Positions 34,821 to 46,925 are shown, numbered from the stretch's first letter. The stretch: DNA of 64,000 nucleotides from Thelephora terrestris (GCA_015956445.1 WIUZ02000006.1:744001-808000); one strand, 5' to 3'. The notes: generated by a model not told the origin, from the letters alone. Program-made: numbers and translations.

Positions 34821-35254
34821 TGGGTGGGTGACCGTGTCAGTGGGTTTTCGCGGTCGTAAACGCTCGGTGCACAAAGTCGATCTGTTTGTCTGCTTATATT
34901 CGATTTTCTGTATCTTACCTTCGCTTTCCTCACGTCTACGCTGCGATATATGTTACTTCTCTCTCTCTCTCTCCTGTTTCCCTGTTCGCCGTCTAGCTGT
35001 CACCGTCGAGACGTTATGTTGTGTTTTCTTGTGTCGTCGTGCTTCGCAATAATTTCAACCTGCAGCTTTCTTTTGTCCTTCCTGATACAATTCATCCGTA
35101 AACTCGATTCATTGTGACTGGCGGTTGAGTGAATCTAATGCTTGAATGATACTATGCGATGATGCGAGTGACATGCACGAGGTGATGGTGAGATCTGAGT
35201 CCAATGCGAGAAGGAGTGCGTGAAAAGAATGCAAGTGATGGGAGAAGAGCAACT

Positions 35255-36293
35255 CTAGGTGAAACAAGCATGGGCTATCTCCGGGACATCGTCGAGAGTG
35301 GAGCACGGCCATTGGCCTTGTTGAATGAGATCCTCCCAGAGAGTCTGAGAGCGAAATAGATCAAGGCAAGCACGGGCGATCTCAAGCTATAGAGGGGGGA
35401 TTGATCAACGAACACTTCTGATCATGATAGCTGGGGAAACGGCAAACGGCGGTATACTTACCGGGTGCTCGTACCCGTACCCTATATCTCTTCCCATGAG
35501 TTTATTCACCAGAACTTTGAGGGGGACCATCTGGGATGGTTTGTAACCGAGGTTTTTTCGGAAAGGCACAAACGAGGCAACGTCCCTGGTGTCTATCGCA
35601 GGATGAGAAATACCGAGGAACTTGACAAGGACAAAGTCAGAGATCCTAGGTATCCAGAAAGGCGCGGGACAGGCAGACCAGGAAAAGTTCCCAGAGTTTA
35701 TATCCGACGACGGCCTTTCCTCGCAGCAGCTGTTTGACAGACTTGCGCACCTCTTCGATTTTTGGAGCAGCCTGGAGATGGTGGGGCCGTAGCCCAGTCT
35801 CGGACGCTCGGTAGTCCGTAACGGGTTGCCTGCATTGGGAATAGCGCTGTGGGAATGGAGCGGGACATGAAGAGATCAAAGACGGACGTTGGGTGAACGA
35901 ATGTGTCGATCAAGGTTCTACCTTGCCAATCTATGACGCTAATCCTTCTGCAGCCACGACCGAGTGAGACTGACGAGAGTAGGGCGAGTTCAGAGGGAAG
36001 TCATACGCGAGCATAGGCGTTCTTTTGCTTGAGTTGCAGAAGACCCATTGGCATGAGGCGCCTAGAAACCGCTCCGGATCAGGGACTCGACTTTGGAGGG
36101 TAGGGAGCTGTGTTTGTGGCGTGCGGGTAACCTTGTGCGGTTCAGGTGGCGCAGGGTGGGTGGTGGGGTAAATCTGGGTTGAGTGATAACAAGGAGCGAT
36201 TTGATGATAGTTTGGATTAACATTATGAGCGCTGAGCGGGGAGACATAGCTTCCAGTCGGCTGACAGTGGTTCCAGTACGAATGAGTGTCCAT
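35255..36293 (-). CDS. Rex4-like DEDDh exonuclease homologue lacking catalytic residues
   Basis: 262 residues. The C-terminal 190 follow the Rex4/ISG20L2 exonuclease fold: MLARISVIDWQGRTLIDTFV, PVTDYRASETGLRP, GKAVVGYKLWELFLFL, then SHPAIDTRDV and LEIARACLDLFRS. Residues that should carry the metals are changed. The DCEMVG motif appears as SCQWVF, the Exo II aspartate as a glutamate (YKLWEL), and Exo III lacks the H-x4-D pair (HPLEIARA). The first 80 residues are tyrosine/proline-rich. Exons on the minus strand: 36007-36293, 35888-35947, 35679-35829, 35462-35620 and 35255-35386; sum is whole codons. The start is the ATG at 36293, with an in-frame GTG upstream. Probably a non-enzymatic RNA-binding relative. 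Confidence 0.8.
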
Positions 36294-36425
36294 GGGGGAG
36301 AAAGAGTGAGTTGAGCCAGACACCCAGACGGTTTTTATCCAGAGCCCGATTCATTTTTCCCGAGTTGTAATTTGTAACATCGGGTTCAACAGAAAACATA
36401 AAGTTAAATTCGTCGGTTCCTCCGA

Positions 36426-37945
36426 TCATTCCCTTCCTGCGAAACTTTCCATACCCTCTAATCCCCATTTGTTCATCATCGATTTGTCCTGTGTGTTCAA
36501 AATAAGTACCACTCAGTTCTCAATCGTTTTTTCTGTCGTACCTCATCCCAAGGGGAACCTTGGCAGATGATTTAGCCACCTTATGTCTACGCAAACAATC
36601 AGGGGGAGGACGTACAAGGTGTCGTGAGCATCTGTTCGCCAGTGAACACGGCGTTTGCCCCCGCCATGAAGCACATCATTTGTTCAGACTCGTTCAATGT
36701 TTGGCGTCCAGCCGCTAAGCGGATGATCGTCTTGGGAAGCACGATTCGAGCTGTCGCAATCGTTCGCAACACAGTCGGGAACGGTACCGGCTAAGCAATC
36801 GCATCAGCACCGCGAGACAGGACGGCGCACAACAGTAATCTGATTCACTTCATTTTTCTCCAGAGGCGTCCCAGGGATAGGGACCAACGCGTTGACCGGG
36901 AACGATTCCGGATGTTCGGGGAGGCTACCAGGTGTCCTGTAGTATCAGTCGATCCCGAAATGTCGAAACGAGAGGGCAGTACTTTGACAGCTCCCAGATG
37001 AGCCCAATTCTATCGGCGTCCGTCTCCCCTAGACCCAGGATTCCGCCAGAGCACACGCTAATGCCCGCTTCGCGGACTGCGGCGATGGTATCTAGTCGTT
37101 CGTCATACGAACGGGTGGTAATAACCTGAACGCGTTGAATCACGACCGCCTTTTCAACCAGTTTTTAATCGGTACTCACTTTGGGATAATACTCCCTCGA
37201 GGTATCGAGATTGTGGTTGTATGCGGTCAGACCGCTGGAAACCAACTCGTCAGCGATGATTCATCGCGGGTTAATTACCTCGAAGCTCACGCTTCCTTCA
37301 GACGCCTAGCTTGTTCTGGGGTCAACATTCCAAGCGTAGTACATACCTCCATGCCCATTCCTCTGACCTCCCGGACCATGGTCAAAATACGCTCGAATCC
37401 TCGCTTCCGACCCGCGAGATCTCTCCAAGCAGCACCCATGCAAAATCTTGTACTCCCATTTTCCTTGGCCTGGCGGGCAGCCTTGAGGACCGGCTCAATG
37501 TCAACAAGTGGGGATGCATTGGTTGCGGTTGTGTATCTCGAGGACTGGGAACAATACGAGCCTAGGTAGTTGCGATGTTTATTTCATCTCGATCAGCGGC
37601 GAGGACTGAGACATACAATCTTCGGAACATCCGCCGGCTAAAGTGAACAGTGCACGGTATCAGTCATGCAGATGAATCAATAAATGTTGCCCACGACCCA
37701 CTCTTTATGTTCATCAACGTGCAGAGCTGTATTTTAGATGGATCGTGATGTTGCCTATGAACCGATGCAGACCGAAAGGCGAGGTCAAGCAGGGGGTTGT
37801 AGAAAATCTCTTTTACTTCCTCCCGCTTCCATCTCCGGGGAACGTCGAAGGCGGGCTCTTCTGTTTTTGGCCGTACTGCCGTTGCAGCGTGGGTTGCGAG
37901 TGTTCGCGAGGGATTGGAGAGGCGGACCAGCGATTGCTTGAGCAT
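36426..37945 (-). CDS. BIO2: Biotin synthase
   Basis: Mitochondrial radical-SAM enzyme that turns dethiobiotin into biotin. A presequence ([20 protein letters not shown]) precedes the barrel. The radical-SAM cysteines read CSEDCSYC once the intron near 37575-37635 is removed. Other blocks are [94 protein letters not shown] and [15 protein letters not shown]. At least eight short introns cut the gene. One coding exon near 36575 (SPWDE) is only about 17 nt. The stop is at 36426-36428. The presence of this gene implies that biotin can be made at least from dethiobiotin. Confidence 0.93.
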
Positions 37946-38153
37946 GGTGTGCAAGAGGGACAGAGCGCTCAGGCATCATCCGCTTATCAGCTGGACGAGC
38001 CAATCAAATTGCATTCCTTTCGATCTCGTCCGTGCATTATGTATGAGTTACAGGGAAAAAGTGTATCTGGGCAAAAGGCCAAGGCCAGTAACCGGGAAAA
38101 AATATGTGTATCTTGCGGGGAAAAATGCAGATGGTATCAATCCTTAGGAGGGA

Positions 38154-38482
38154 CTAGCGGTCTTTGACCCACTTCCGCAGAATTTTACCGATCTGCGTTC
38201 GGCGGGGCGATTTTTGGCCTGTAAGCCTAACGCGAGTGGAGCAACGGTGACTAGATGTTAGCGTAATTACACCGACGTTGCGTTGAAGTAGCAGAGAACC
38301 TGACCTCCACGCGAGCCGTCCGAATTCTGTGGTGAACTGCGGTTATGGCGTTGTTGCTCCGCAAGCGCTTGAGCATGTTTCGACTGGCTGTGGAAGATTT
38401 CCCATTGCTGAAGTGTGTATGCGGCGAGTTCTTGGGAATAGTTCTTCTTTTTCTCCTCGATGGTTTCGACGGTGGAGGGCAT
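38154..38482 (-). CDS. Small conserved-looking protein of unknown function
   Basis: 80 residues from two exons, 38305-38482 and 38154-38218, joined by an 86-nt intron with donor GTCAGG and acceptor TTACAG. The protein starts MPSTVETIEEKKKNYSQELA, is helical and charged, and ends RRTQIGKILRKWVKDR. The choice of acceptor is guided by the fact that it alone leads to this coherent basic ending. I do not recognise the family. No signal peptide or membrane helix. Confidence 0.55.
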
Positions 38483-38897
38483 GATGAAGAGGAGTATCGA
38501 GAGGTTGAGTAAAATGGGAGTCGAGTGGTCGTCTGGTTATTGGCCGAGGAGGGAGATGGAGGGGACCTCGGTCATGTTTTTATACTCACCTTTCGTTGGA
38601 CGAGGACGTCACAATGGAGCGACTGGGATGGATCGAACCTCTCGATCAGTTCGGGAGTGCTGGCAAGTGCCTCAGCTTGCCGTCCGCGCTCCAGTTCAGT
38701 TCCCGAGCCCCAAGCCAGAACGCCCGTCTATGAACGATATCCAGTTCCACGCGAGAAGCGATAGGATGTCAAAAAATCTGTTCGAGAGATTATATTCAGA
38801 TTCAGATACAGACAGGTCGTGATACATGCAGCCCAGCCACCCGTGTGTATGCCTATCGCGTTTTGTTGATAAGCGGTCTTGCCTATAAACGGGTTGC

Positions 38898-39769
38898 CTA
38901 GTATCTTGATTGTGCGAGTGCAGCATCGTTGCCTTTGAAGACGAGCGTGGATGGAGCGAAGCCGAAGCTTCCATCTGTTATTTTGATGTTCTGTGAGTCC
39001 AGAGCGCTCCAAGTCAACCCGTAGTCCAGAACTGGGAGGCAGTAGAACCATACCAGTTCGCCAGCAATGACGCGGATCTGGAGCAATGGAACGATCGCAA
39101 GTCAATCGAAAGGGTCCATGCTTCTTGCGAGAAGCGACGAGAGCTCACCATAGACCAGTGATGAATGGCATGCAATTCACAGAACCATAGCTGAATGGGC
39201 GCGGGCGTGAGTGCAGGATAATATGACGCTAAGGGTGAGGAATCCTATGCGGTCCAGAACACTTACCTCCCTGCCAAACGTAGTTTCAAACACCTGGGGG
39301 TGTGGGGTCACGGCGTTAAGGGTCAATCTTTCATCAACCAGGGCTCGGTTGGGAATGAGTTTCTCCAACCGTTTGATTGTGTCCTTCATAGCTTGCTTAG
39401 CCGCCGCTCTGCTGCTCTCCATCGGCGTGTTCCGCAACCGGACGTCATAATTTACCAGTCGAGGAGGGGGAGATTCCAGTGCATCCAACAGTAGAGTGTA
39501 GTGGTCCCTCGCGTGTCGAAGGTGTTTGCCTTGAAGCCAAGAAGGGAATTTGATCAAATTACACAATTCATTCCAGGCTGCGACCGTCAAACTATACCGA
39601 TTGTGGACCCTGGAAGGTACTTGGAATCGCAGGTTAACTGTTCGTCTGACTCGAGGAGATCAACGAACTCGAGGGCTTGCGTGAATATGTGTCTTGCCAC
39701 CATGATCAGCCGCTCCAGGGAGTCGGCAGACTTCTCGAACGTCATTCCGGTGGTGGAGGTTGGGGACAT
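38898..39769 (-). CDS. DinB-like four-helix metal-binding protein
   Basis: 218 residues with the DinB/YfiT-type four-helix layout. One helix pair holds LPGSTIGKHLRHARDHYTLL with a metal-type histidine in the DHY position, and a later helix has CELHAIHHWSMIRVIAGEL, the usual two-histidine site. Exons on the minus strand are 39598-39769, 39267-39529, 39149-39190 and 38898-39077, and the sum is whole codons. Bacterial members of the superfamily are thiol-dependent transferases; the substrate of the fungal ones is not known to me. An ATG at 39769 is the start that fits the frame. Confidence 0.75.
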
Positions 39770-40184
39770 GTCAGTGTTGGCAGCGAGTTCGCTTACGCTC
39801 CTCCTCCGACACCAAGTACCGCATCGGCCTCGCCTTTGCAACGTTTTGCCGTTGGAGCGACAGCGCTGGGGCGGAGTAAACTCAGCCGGATTCGTTTTCG
39901 AAAATGTTCCTCATCTAAATTTCGGATAGCCCACTGTAGAAAATACAAGAGCGACTCGAACTCAACGTGAGGGTGCTACGCTATGCTCTTCCAGATCTAT
40001 AAACCCCATATGATAGGTCGAGAGACTTATGGCAGCCCTCGAGTGAGAATTAAAAAATTCGCATGCTGTCCATCGTCGTCGTCGGTCTGAAGTTGTATTG
40101 ATTTGGAATCTCACCCTACTCTCGCACGTGCTTCCTCATCGATCATCCTCCCGTCCTGTCTCTTCCGCATCCCTCCAACCAGTA

Positions 40185-41823
40185 ATGCTCGCCTCCCTGC
40201 GGAAAGCTACCTCCCTTACCAGGGTCAGAACGCTCTCATGTCCCTCTAGTAAATTGCTAACGCGTTGTTTTCAGGTCGCTTCTGCCAGCCAAAAGCGATT
40301 TCTGTCCATCCATGAATACCAGTCCATGAACCTGCTCAATTCGGTATGTCGCTAGCGTGGTCTTCGGAACGGCCAAACGTCCGACCTCGGTTTTTGTGCA
40401 GTATGGCATTCCGACACCAAAGAGCATCGCTGCAAAGTCACCGGAGGAGGCTTTTGAGGCTGCCAAACAATTCAGTTCGTCGCATCCCTCCGAATCCCGA
40501 AGCTTTCCCTGAATGTAGGACCAATCCTTTTAGCCACCAGTGGATCCGTCATCAAGGCGCAAGTTCTTGCCGGTGGACGCGGTAAGGGTCGATTTGACAC
40601 GGGTCTGCAAGGAGGTGTACACAAGGTCAACAGGCACGCTCTTCCACTCCCCTGGCGCACATCACGCCGATGTTAACAGAGGTTTACAGCCCTGAACACG
40701 CCAAGGAACTTGCTAAACAGATGCTTGGTTCAAATCTTATCACCAAGCAGACCGGTGCTGGAGGAAGGATCTGCAATGCTGTAGGTGTCATTCGATGGTG
40801 TAAATCGAACAGAAGCCAACACCTTTTGCGCAGGTCATGTTGGCAGAGAGGCGCGATCCTACACATGAGTACTATGTTGCCGTCCTGAACGACCGTGCCT
40901 CCGAAGGACCTGTCCTTGTTGCCTCTGCTCAAGGTGGTATGAACATCGAGGAGGTCGCTGCTAATGATCCTGATGCTATCATTACCACCCCCATCGACTA
41001 TGCCAAGGGTTTGAGCAAGGAGGAGGCTCTGGGGGTCGCCGAAAAGCTTGGCTTCAAAGGCCAGTCCGCCAACGAGGCTGCAGACATCTTCATCAACCTC
41101 TACCGCATCTTCAAGGACAAGGATGCCACACAAATTGAGATCAACCCATTGGCCCAGACGAGCGACGGACATGTCCTCTGGTAAGTAGTTCGAAGCGTAT
41201 CGGAGCTCATTGCAACTCACACATTTACGCTTGATAATAGCATGGACGCCAAGTTCGGGTTTGACGACAATGCCGATTTTCGCCAGCAGGAAATATTCAG
41301 TCTTCGCGATATCTCGCAAGAGGAACCTTCCGAGGTCGAGGCCCAAAAGGCCAACCTGAACTTTATCAAGCTGGACGGAAATATCGGGTGTCTCGTCAAC
41401 GGTGCTGGCTTGGCTATGGCCACCATGGACGTACTCTCGCTCCACGGTGGTAACCCAGCCAACTTCTTGGATGTCGGAGGTGGAGCCACTCCTGAGACCG
41501 TCAAGAAGGCCTTCGAGATCTTGATCGCCGACCCCAAGGTCAAGGGTATCTTCATCAACATTTTTGGGGGTATCATGCGGTGTGATTATATTGCCGAAGG
41601 TGTCATCAAGGCCACGAAGGAGCTAGAAATGAAAATACCACTCATCGTACGGCTCAAGGGAACCAAGGAGGCTGAGGCTAAACAGTACGTGTCTCTCCAC
41701 GTCCATTTGTACGCTCCCAGTCATTGAAATTCTGCTCAGGATGATCAAGGAGTCGGGTCTGAAAATCCTTGCCTTTGATGGGTTAGACGAGGCCGCAGAG
41801 ACCGCCGTCCGCGTCTCCACTTA
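40185..41823 (+). CDS. LSC2: Succinyl-CoA ligase beta subunit, mitochondrial
   Basis: TCA-cycle enzyme that makes ATP or GTP from succinyl-CoA. An arginine/serine presequence ([20 protein letters not shown]) leads into the ATP-grasp domain: [60 protein letters not shown] and [15 protein letters not shown]. The ligase domain follows with [30 protein letters not shown] and [11 protein letters not shown]. Exons: 40185-40223, 40275-40343, 40402-40474, 40534-40625, 40682-40780, 40834-41180, 41241-41684 and 41740-41823. Phases close throughout; one acceptor ends in AGAG (40681). Confidence 0.95.
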
Positions 41824-42568
41824 GACTTTCCAATAGATGTCCGATATTTAATACCATACCTGTAAAGCCTTTTTGACTAGTGCGTCGAACTGATACCTAA
41901 ACACGATCGAAGATTCAATTCCAGCGATCATGGCGCCCGCTGAAGCAACTCTTGTTCCGCTTGGATCTCATACAATACCGGGGAGCCCTGGAAATCTTTA
42001 GAGCGAGCCGGTCACTTCCATCGACACCAGTTGTTTCCAAAGAGGATGTTTCACCGCGGTAGCCCAGCTTTTTTGTGGTCTCGTGGAGGTCGCGTTCCAC
42101 TATTCTCATCTGCTACGGGGGTTGCGAATGCATCACATCTAAAGGAACGCGCTTGAAGCGCATATAGCAGGTGACCATCTCCAAGAGGAACGGGAGTGGC
42201 GCTGAGGGTCGTCACGGACGTATCGCTCGGACCTACCCATTGTCCTCGACGCCGCCTCCTTCGCGGCCTAACCCTGGGCAGGTTTAAGATTGCTTCCCAC
42301 CTCTTCAAACGTATCGTTGTGGAACAGCAAGCACATCTAAGTATCTTTAGTATTCATCATGAAGCACTAATCCAGAAGCGGGCGGCTTTGTTGAGCCAGG
42401 TTCGACCATGACCATGGTCACGGTCATGTCCCACGTCGGAGGCCATGGCTTATGAGACAAACGGGTAACATATATAAGTCAGTGTCGTTTCTGCCATTAT
42501 CCCCCCACTCTTCTCCTCTGACCACCATAACTGCCTAGACCATTCTCACCTGTCCGTTACGTCCTGCC
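41824..42568. promoter_or_regulatory. Intergenic region with TATA box before the orphan gene
   Basis: About 745 bp without a supported gene. TATATAAG at 42471-42478 sits about 90 bp before the next start codon and is one of the clearest TATA boxes in the window, which suggests strong or inducible expression of the downstream gene. Confidence 0.55.
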
Positions 42569-43390
42569 ATGAGCCAAACTCAAGTGGACATCATCAGCAG
42601 CAGATGCTTCATCTGTGAAGACGACGAGAGCATACCCTGTAGCCCAGCTCCATCAATACCAGACCTCGACGTTCAATTCTCAGACGCAGAGACGACCGTC
42701 GTTAACGAATTCTTGGAAGACATCGGACTCGCACCGGTCGAAGTCCCCAGACACATGGTCCCACCCTACTTCGCTGCCGGGTACGATCTCAGAGGGTACG
42801 CGTCCTTGGACGTGTTTGAGGATCTACGAGTCCAGGCGACGTATTTCCCTTTCATGCCGGTGAATTACATCCACTGGATTGATTACGCCATCCCCTTGTC
42901 GAGGTTCTTCTTCGTTGATGAGAAGTGGATTTCGTGGGGACATGCTAGACGCTGGGATCAGGAGGATAAAAAGCAGTACGAAGAGTGGGAAGAGAGAGAG
43001 GCGGGACATTCTGTCGACAACGACAACGAATCCCTGGACACTGAAGATGACTGCTCCTACAACCCTCAACCCTCCCCATACAAGCGGCCTTCCAGAGTCC
43101 CCCTGGGGCTCTTCTCCATTCCTTCCATGGAGAACACAAAACGCCGCCGCACAATCTACCATGCTCGACCGCCCTTGATCAAAGCCCACGCCGTTGTGGG
43201 TGACGAGTTTGGCAGGACCACCAAGTGGCAATCGACCTCCTCATTCTCCTCTACCTCAGAAATATCGCAACTTCCCCACCAAAAATACGAAGAACCCGAC
43301 GCCGCTCGAGGGCGTTTCCGTATGCCTGCGGCCGTGAAACTCGAAGACATCCAGGAACGCCTCAAGAAGGTCTTCTACGCTTCGAGCTGA
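42569..43390 (+). CDS. Intronless orphan protein
   Basis: A single 273-residue open frame, unusual in a window where almost every gene is spliced. It starts MSQTQVDIISSRCFICEDDE. An ordered-looking middle is rich in aromatics (YFAAGYDLRGYASLDVFEDL, then FPFMPVNYIHWIDYAIPLSR) and is followed by acidic and serine/proline-rich stretches. It has no membrane segment and no signal peptide. A TATA box lies about 90 bp upstream. I do not recognise the family; it could be lineage specific. Confidence 0.65.
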   Translation: MSQTQVDIISSRCFICEDDESIPCSPAPSIPDLDVQFSDAETTVVNEFLEDIGLAPVEVPRHMVPPYFAAGYDLRGYASLDVFEDLRVQATYFPFMPVNYIHWIDYAIPLSRFFFVDEKWISWGHARRWDQEDKKQYEEWEEREAGHSVDNDNESLDTEDDCSYNPQPSPYKRPSRVPLGLFSIPSMENTKRRRTIYHARPPLIKAHAVVGDEFGRTTKWQSTSSFSSTSEISQLPHQKYEEPDAARGRFRMPAAVKLEDIQERLKKVFYASS

Positions 43391-43601
43391 GCTTCGCACG
43401 TTGTCAATTGTTTATGTACTTGTATTCATACTGCCCGCAGCCTAATCAAGCTTGTAGCCATAGCGATTTCTAAATACGACTTCTTAATTTTCGCTTCGGT
43501 TTTGGACGTTGGGACGTTCCGCCCATGATAAAGCCTCGGAAGACGCGTCACAGGCCCACGATCACGTTGAACACGATCGAGAGAGTCGTGCCACAAGCGC
43601 G

Positions 43602-44856
43602 ATGTCAGAACCACGACGACGATCGGCTCGCTCACGGAAACCCCAAGGATCCGGAGACCCTCTACCTCTACCTCAACCTGCCGAGTCTTCTCCTACAAGG
43701 GCATCGGGGGTAAATGGGGACATTGAGAAAACCGACCCCGATCACGTCATGACGAACCCAAAGAGCAAACTGGCTCGAATGGATCTAAGCGTGAGCGTTG
43801 CATTGCCCCGGTTTCCTTCCAGAGGAAGGCGTGGTCGACTGACGAGGATCTTTGTAGGAAGAGATGTTTACTTTTGATACTTGGATATCGCTATCTCTTG
43901 AATCACGGGAGGAGTTATCCAAGCTCTTACCCCCTACAGCGTTCAGCACATTCATCCCTAGGATAGACCCTGCCCACCCGTCCGTCGCGGGAAGCGATCC
44001 CATGGACATCGACTTATTGTCAGAGCGGGGCCCAGAAGCGTTGGATCCCATGTTCTTTTCGGACTCGCATTTCCTCGCAGCCCTGCGGACCTTCCAGGAT
44101 CATCTGCATAGCGGGTGGTTGACTGAAGAACACAGGATGAAAACCGAGAAATATCGTGCGGGGATCGAGGGTGGGTCCTTGCACGCTACCTGGAAGGACG
44201 AAGCGTGGAGTCAGAGCCAAGTGGAGGAAAATGTCGCCACCTCACAAAGGTCCGTCTTTGCCCCGGCGCTATGGTGGGAGCTTGGCTCCTCATTTAATTT
44301 ATCTCCTTAGATCAACGGCGAGGGAGTTCAAGTTGACTGACCTCGCCGAGGCCGGTTTCCTCGGAGTCGGTGACATCCTCTCCTACAGACGAACGTTTAC
44401 CCTCGCAAACGTCACAGTGGAGAAGGATATAATGGTGCGATTCTCTTTGAAGAGTTATGAAGTGCTCCACGCCAGCCGTGCATGTCATGACAAAGGCTTC
44501 AACAGATCGCCGGGTGTGGTGGATTCTCCAAATCGATCGTGGTACTGGTCCCATCCGGGACTACGAGATACCTACCGCCAGCCCTGGCGTCATCCTCAAT
44601 CCCGACTGAGGATCTATTACCCGAAGACCACTCCCTACTACAGATGACCATCACTACCCCATCGTCAATCGAGTCCGGTATACTCGATACGGACAATCGG
44701 GTCGATAAACTCCAGCGGACACACGGTAACGCCTGGAAGCACCTCACAGTATGGAAGTTCCTGCAGGGTGGTGGTACAGATGGGCTAGCCTTCCCCGAGA
44801 AGGGGGGAAGGCAGAGTACAGGGACGTTGAACTATCTTCGAAGCAGTGTACAATGA
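43602..44856 (+). CDS. Asx-homology (ASXH/DEUBAD) domain protein
   Basis: 351 residues. After a basic, disordered start, residues about 65-185 show the fungal ASXH pattern: FTFDTWISLSLESREELSKL followed by LPPTAF, then FFSDSHFLAALRTFQDHL, and a C-terminal W-K-D-E helix. In animals this domain (DEUBAD) in ASXL proteins activates the BAP1 deubiquitinase on H2A. The second half (REFKLTDLAEAGFLGVGDIL, YRRTF, GNAWKHLTVWKFL) is also conserved-looking. Exons: 43602-43790, 43858-44249, 44311-44434 and 44506-44856, closed in phase. Partnership with a deubiquitinase is inference. It ends 29 bp from the stop of the prolidase gene on the other strand. Confidence 0.75.
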
Positions 44857-44885
44857 GGCGGACGTTGATCCTACACATCAATCTC

Positions 44886-46840
44886 CTACAATTCACCAGA
44901 ACACACCCCTTCGAGCCACTCGACGTCACTCCTGACGGTGGTGAAGTTCTCGTATCCGTTCTCAGTAATGGTTATAACATCTTCGATCCTCACACCCCCA
45001 ACGCTCTCATATTTCGCAAGGACATCGTGACTGATGTGGTTCGATCCCCGAACTGACGCCAATAAATGGGGCGAAAAGTAGATACCCGGCTCGACGGTCT
45101 GATTGTGCCAAAAGTGAGTCCCCGAAGCCCCACTCCACAGTGACGATTATCGCTCACCACAACCATGCCAACTTCTAGCGGCAGTCTCAATCGTAAGTAG
45201 GTGTAAAAGTCCGGGTGACCTAGCTCTTGTCCTTTTTGGATCGTGGGGTTTACCAAAGGTTTTGAGGCGCTAGGGACGTCATGGACGTCCATCCCCAACG
45301 AATGTCCGACCCCGTGAGGGAAAAATGCGGCACTGACACTTGAGGCTATGATCGCCTCCTCGGAGTTCCACGATCCGGAACCGGGAGTGTTCGGAGATTT
45401 AAAGATGCCCAACTTCTGGAAACCTCTGACGAGAGTCTGATGGCAAATGAACTGGATTGTGTCCCAGTGGACACCTGGACGGATCGCTTCAAACGCGAGA
45501 CGCTGCATCTCGTGCACAAGCATGTAAATAGCTTTGGCTTCTGGAGTGAATTTACCCCCATTGCCGACTGGCATTGTTCGAGTGACTGCGATGGAAAAGT
45601 AGGTCACCGATCAAGAAACTTGTGCGAAATAAAAGGAAGGCTCACTATCGGATGCGTAGTTAGTCCATTCGCACCCCGCATCAATCAATAAAACCTGGGG
45701 ATCCAATACCCTCTCAGTCCCATGAGCGAACCCATTCCGATTTTGGTGGTCATGAGGTCCAACAGGTCCCCACGAGAACTCCTTGTCGTTGCAACAGTAA
45801 TGCAAAGTGGACGCTCTGGTGGAGGCAGCAACGATGGGGAGATACGCTTGGTGGATGGATCCTTCTCTCCTGCATGAAGCGACAAAGATTGCCTCAGCTT
45901 CGGCCTCCTTCTCGATAAGCCACTCGCCAGGCAAAAGCGGACGAGTCTCTCCCGCGCCTTTGCCCTTGGCAATCACACCACGGACTGCAGCACCGAGGAC
46001 CCTCATGACGGTTTCGTGTGCTCGAGAGCTGATCTCGTTCGCTTTCTTGATTAGCCGCAATTCCTCTGGCGTCTTGATCAACCTTGCTTTATGTAGGGCC
46101 GGGAGGAGATAATCGTGCGTGATGGTCAACGGAGAGGTTCCTCCAACCGTTTCCAGCGGGAGCCTTGGGAAGAGCGCAGTGTCGTTGGTGAGGATATGGA
46201 GGATGGAGCCGGAGGGGGATTCAATGAGCTCTTTCAGTGTTTGATCGAGACTGTCTGGATGATCCACCCGATTGACATTGTGCGTTTGAAGAGCGACTTC
46301 GAGGGTGGGAGGTGGAACAGACCACATGATATCCCCGGGCTCGATCCTTGGGATGAACAGGTCGTGGGTGTCGACCGTTACGGGAGAGTGTGCACCCCGG
46401 AAGGAGATCAACAGGAAGGAACCAGGAATTTGGCAACCGGATAGGTAGTAAAAGTTGGATTCCTGAGATGACCCTCGTGAGCTCTCGCTCCTACGGCGTA
46501 AAGGCAGTGAGGGTTTACCTGGCGGAAGATCATCTCACGATCGGTGTCATTTCTAAACACAGAACGCCAGTGTTAAGAGGTCCATTGCAAGGGAGTGATG
46601 TTCAGAATCATTCACCTGAAAGGCGTCTTAGCTCCAGCGAGTAGGAGGAAGTGACGCTAGGTCGACCGTTAGTTTGAAGATCCGGAGAGTATGGGTTGAT
46701 TACGCACCTTCTCCCTGTCCTCCTCCGGAAGAAGCGTCACAAACTTCTCTAAAGTCCTCGCCAAATGTTTCTTCGCTACGAATCGTTCAGGGTTCCCCAC
46801 AGAGCACCGGGTCTTTGGGATACTGCTTACCTGGGTACAT
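44886..46840 (-). CDS. Xaa-Pro dipeptidase (prolidase, M24 family)
   Basis: Dinuclear-metal peptidase that splits X-Pro dipeptides. The N-terminal domain reads KHLARTLEKFVTLLPEEDRE and SNFYYLSGCQIPG. The pita-bread domain carries the five metal ligands: LLIDAGCEW, the Asp before VTRTMPVG, HGVGHSLGMDVHD, VTVEPGIYF and RIEDV. Exons include large blocks near 45611-46430 and 45050-45600 with short introns. The first exon may be tiny, from an ATG at 46840 (MYP then a GTAAGC donor). The stop is at 44886-44888. It shares an 85-bp gap with the divergent Mrm2 gene. Confidence 0.9.
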
Positions 46841-46925
46841 CGCAGTGACCTACAGTAAGCGTCCGTAGTCCAGTTTCCCACGATTACTCATTCGTCCCCT
46901 TTTGGTTCCGATAGGTGACTAACGG

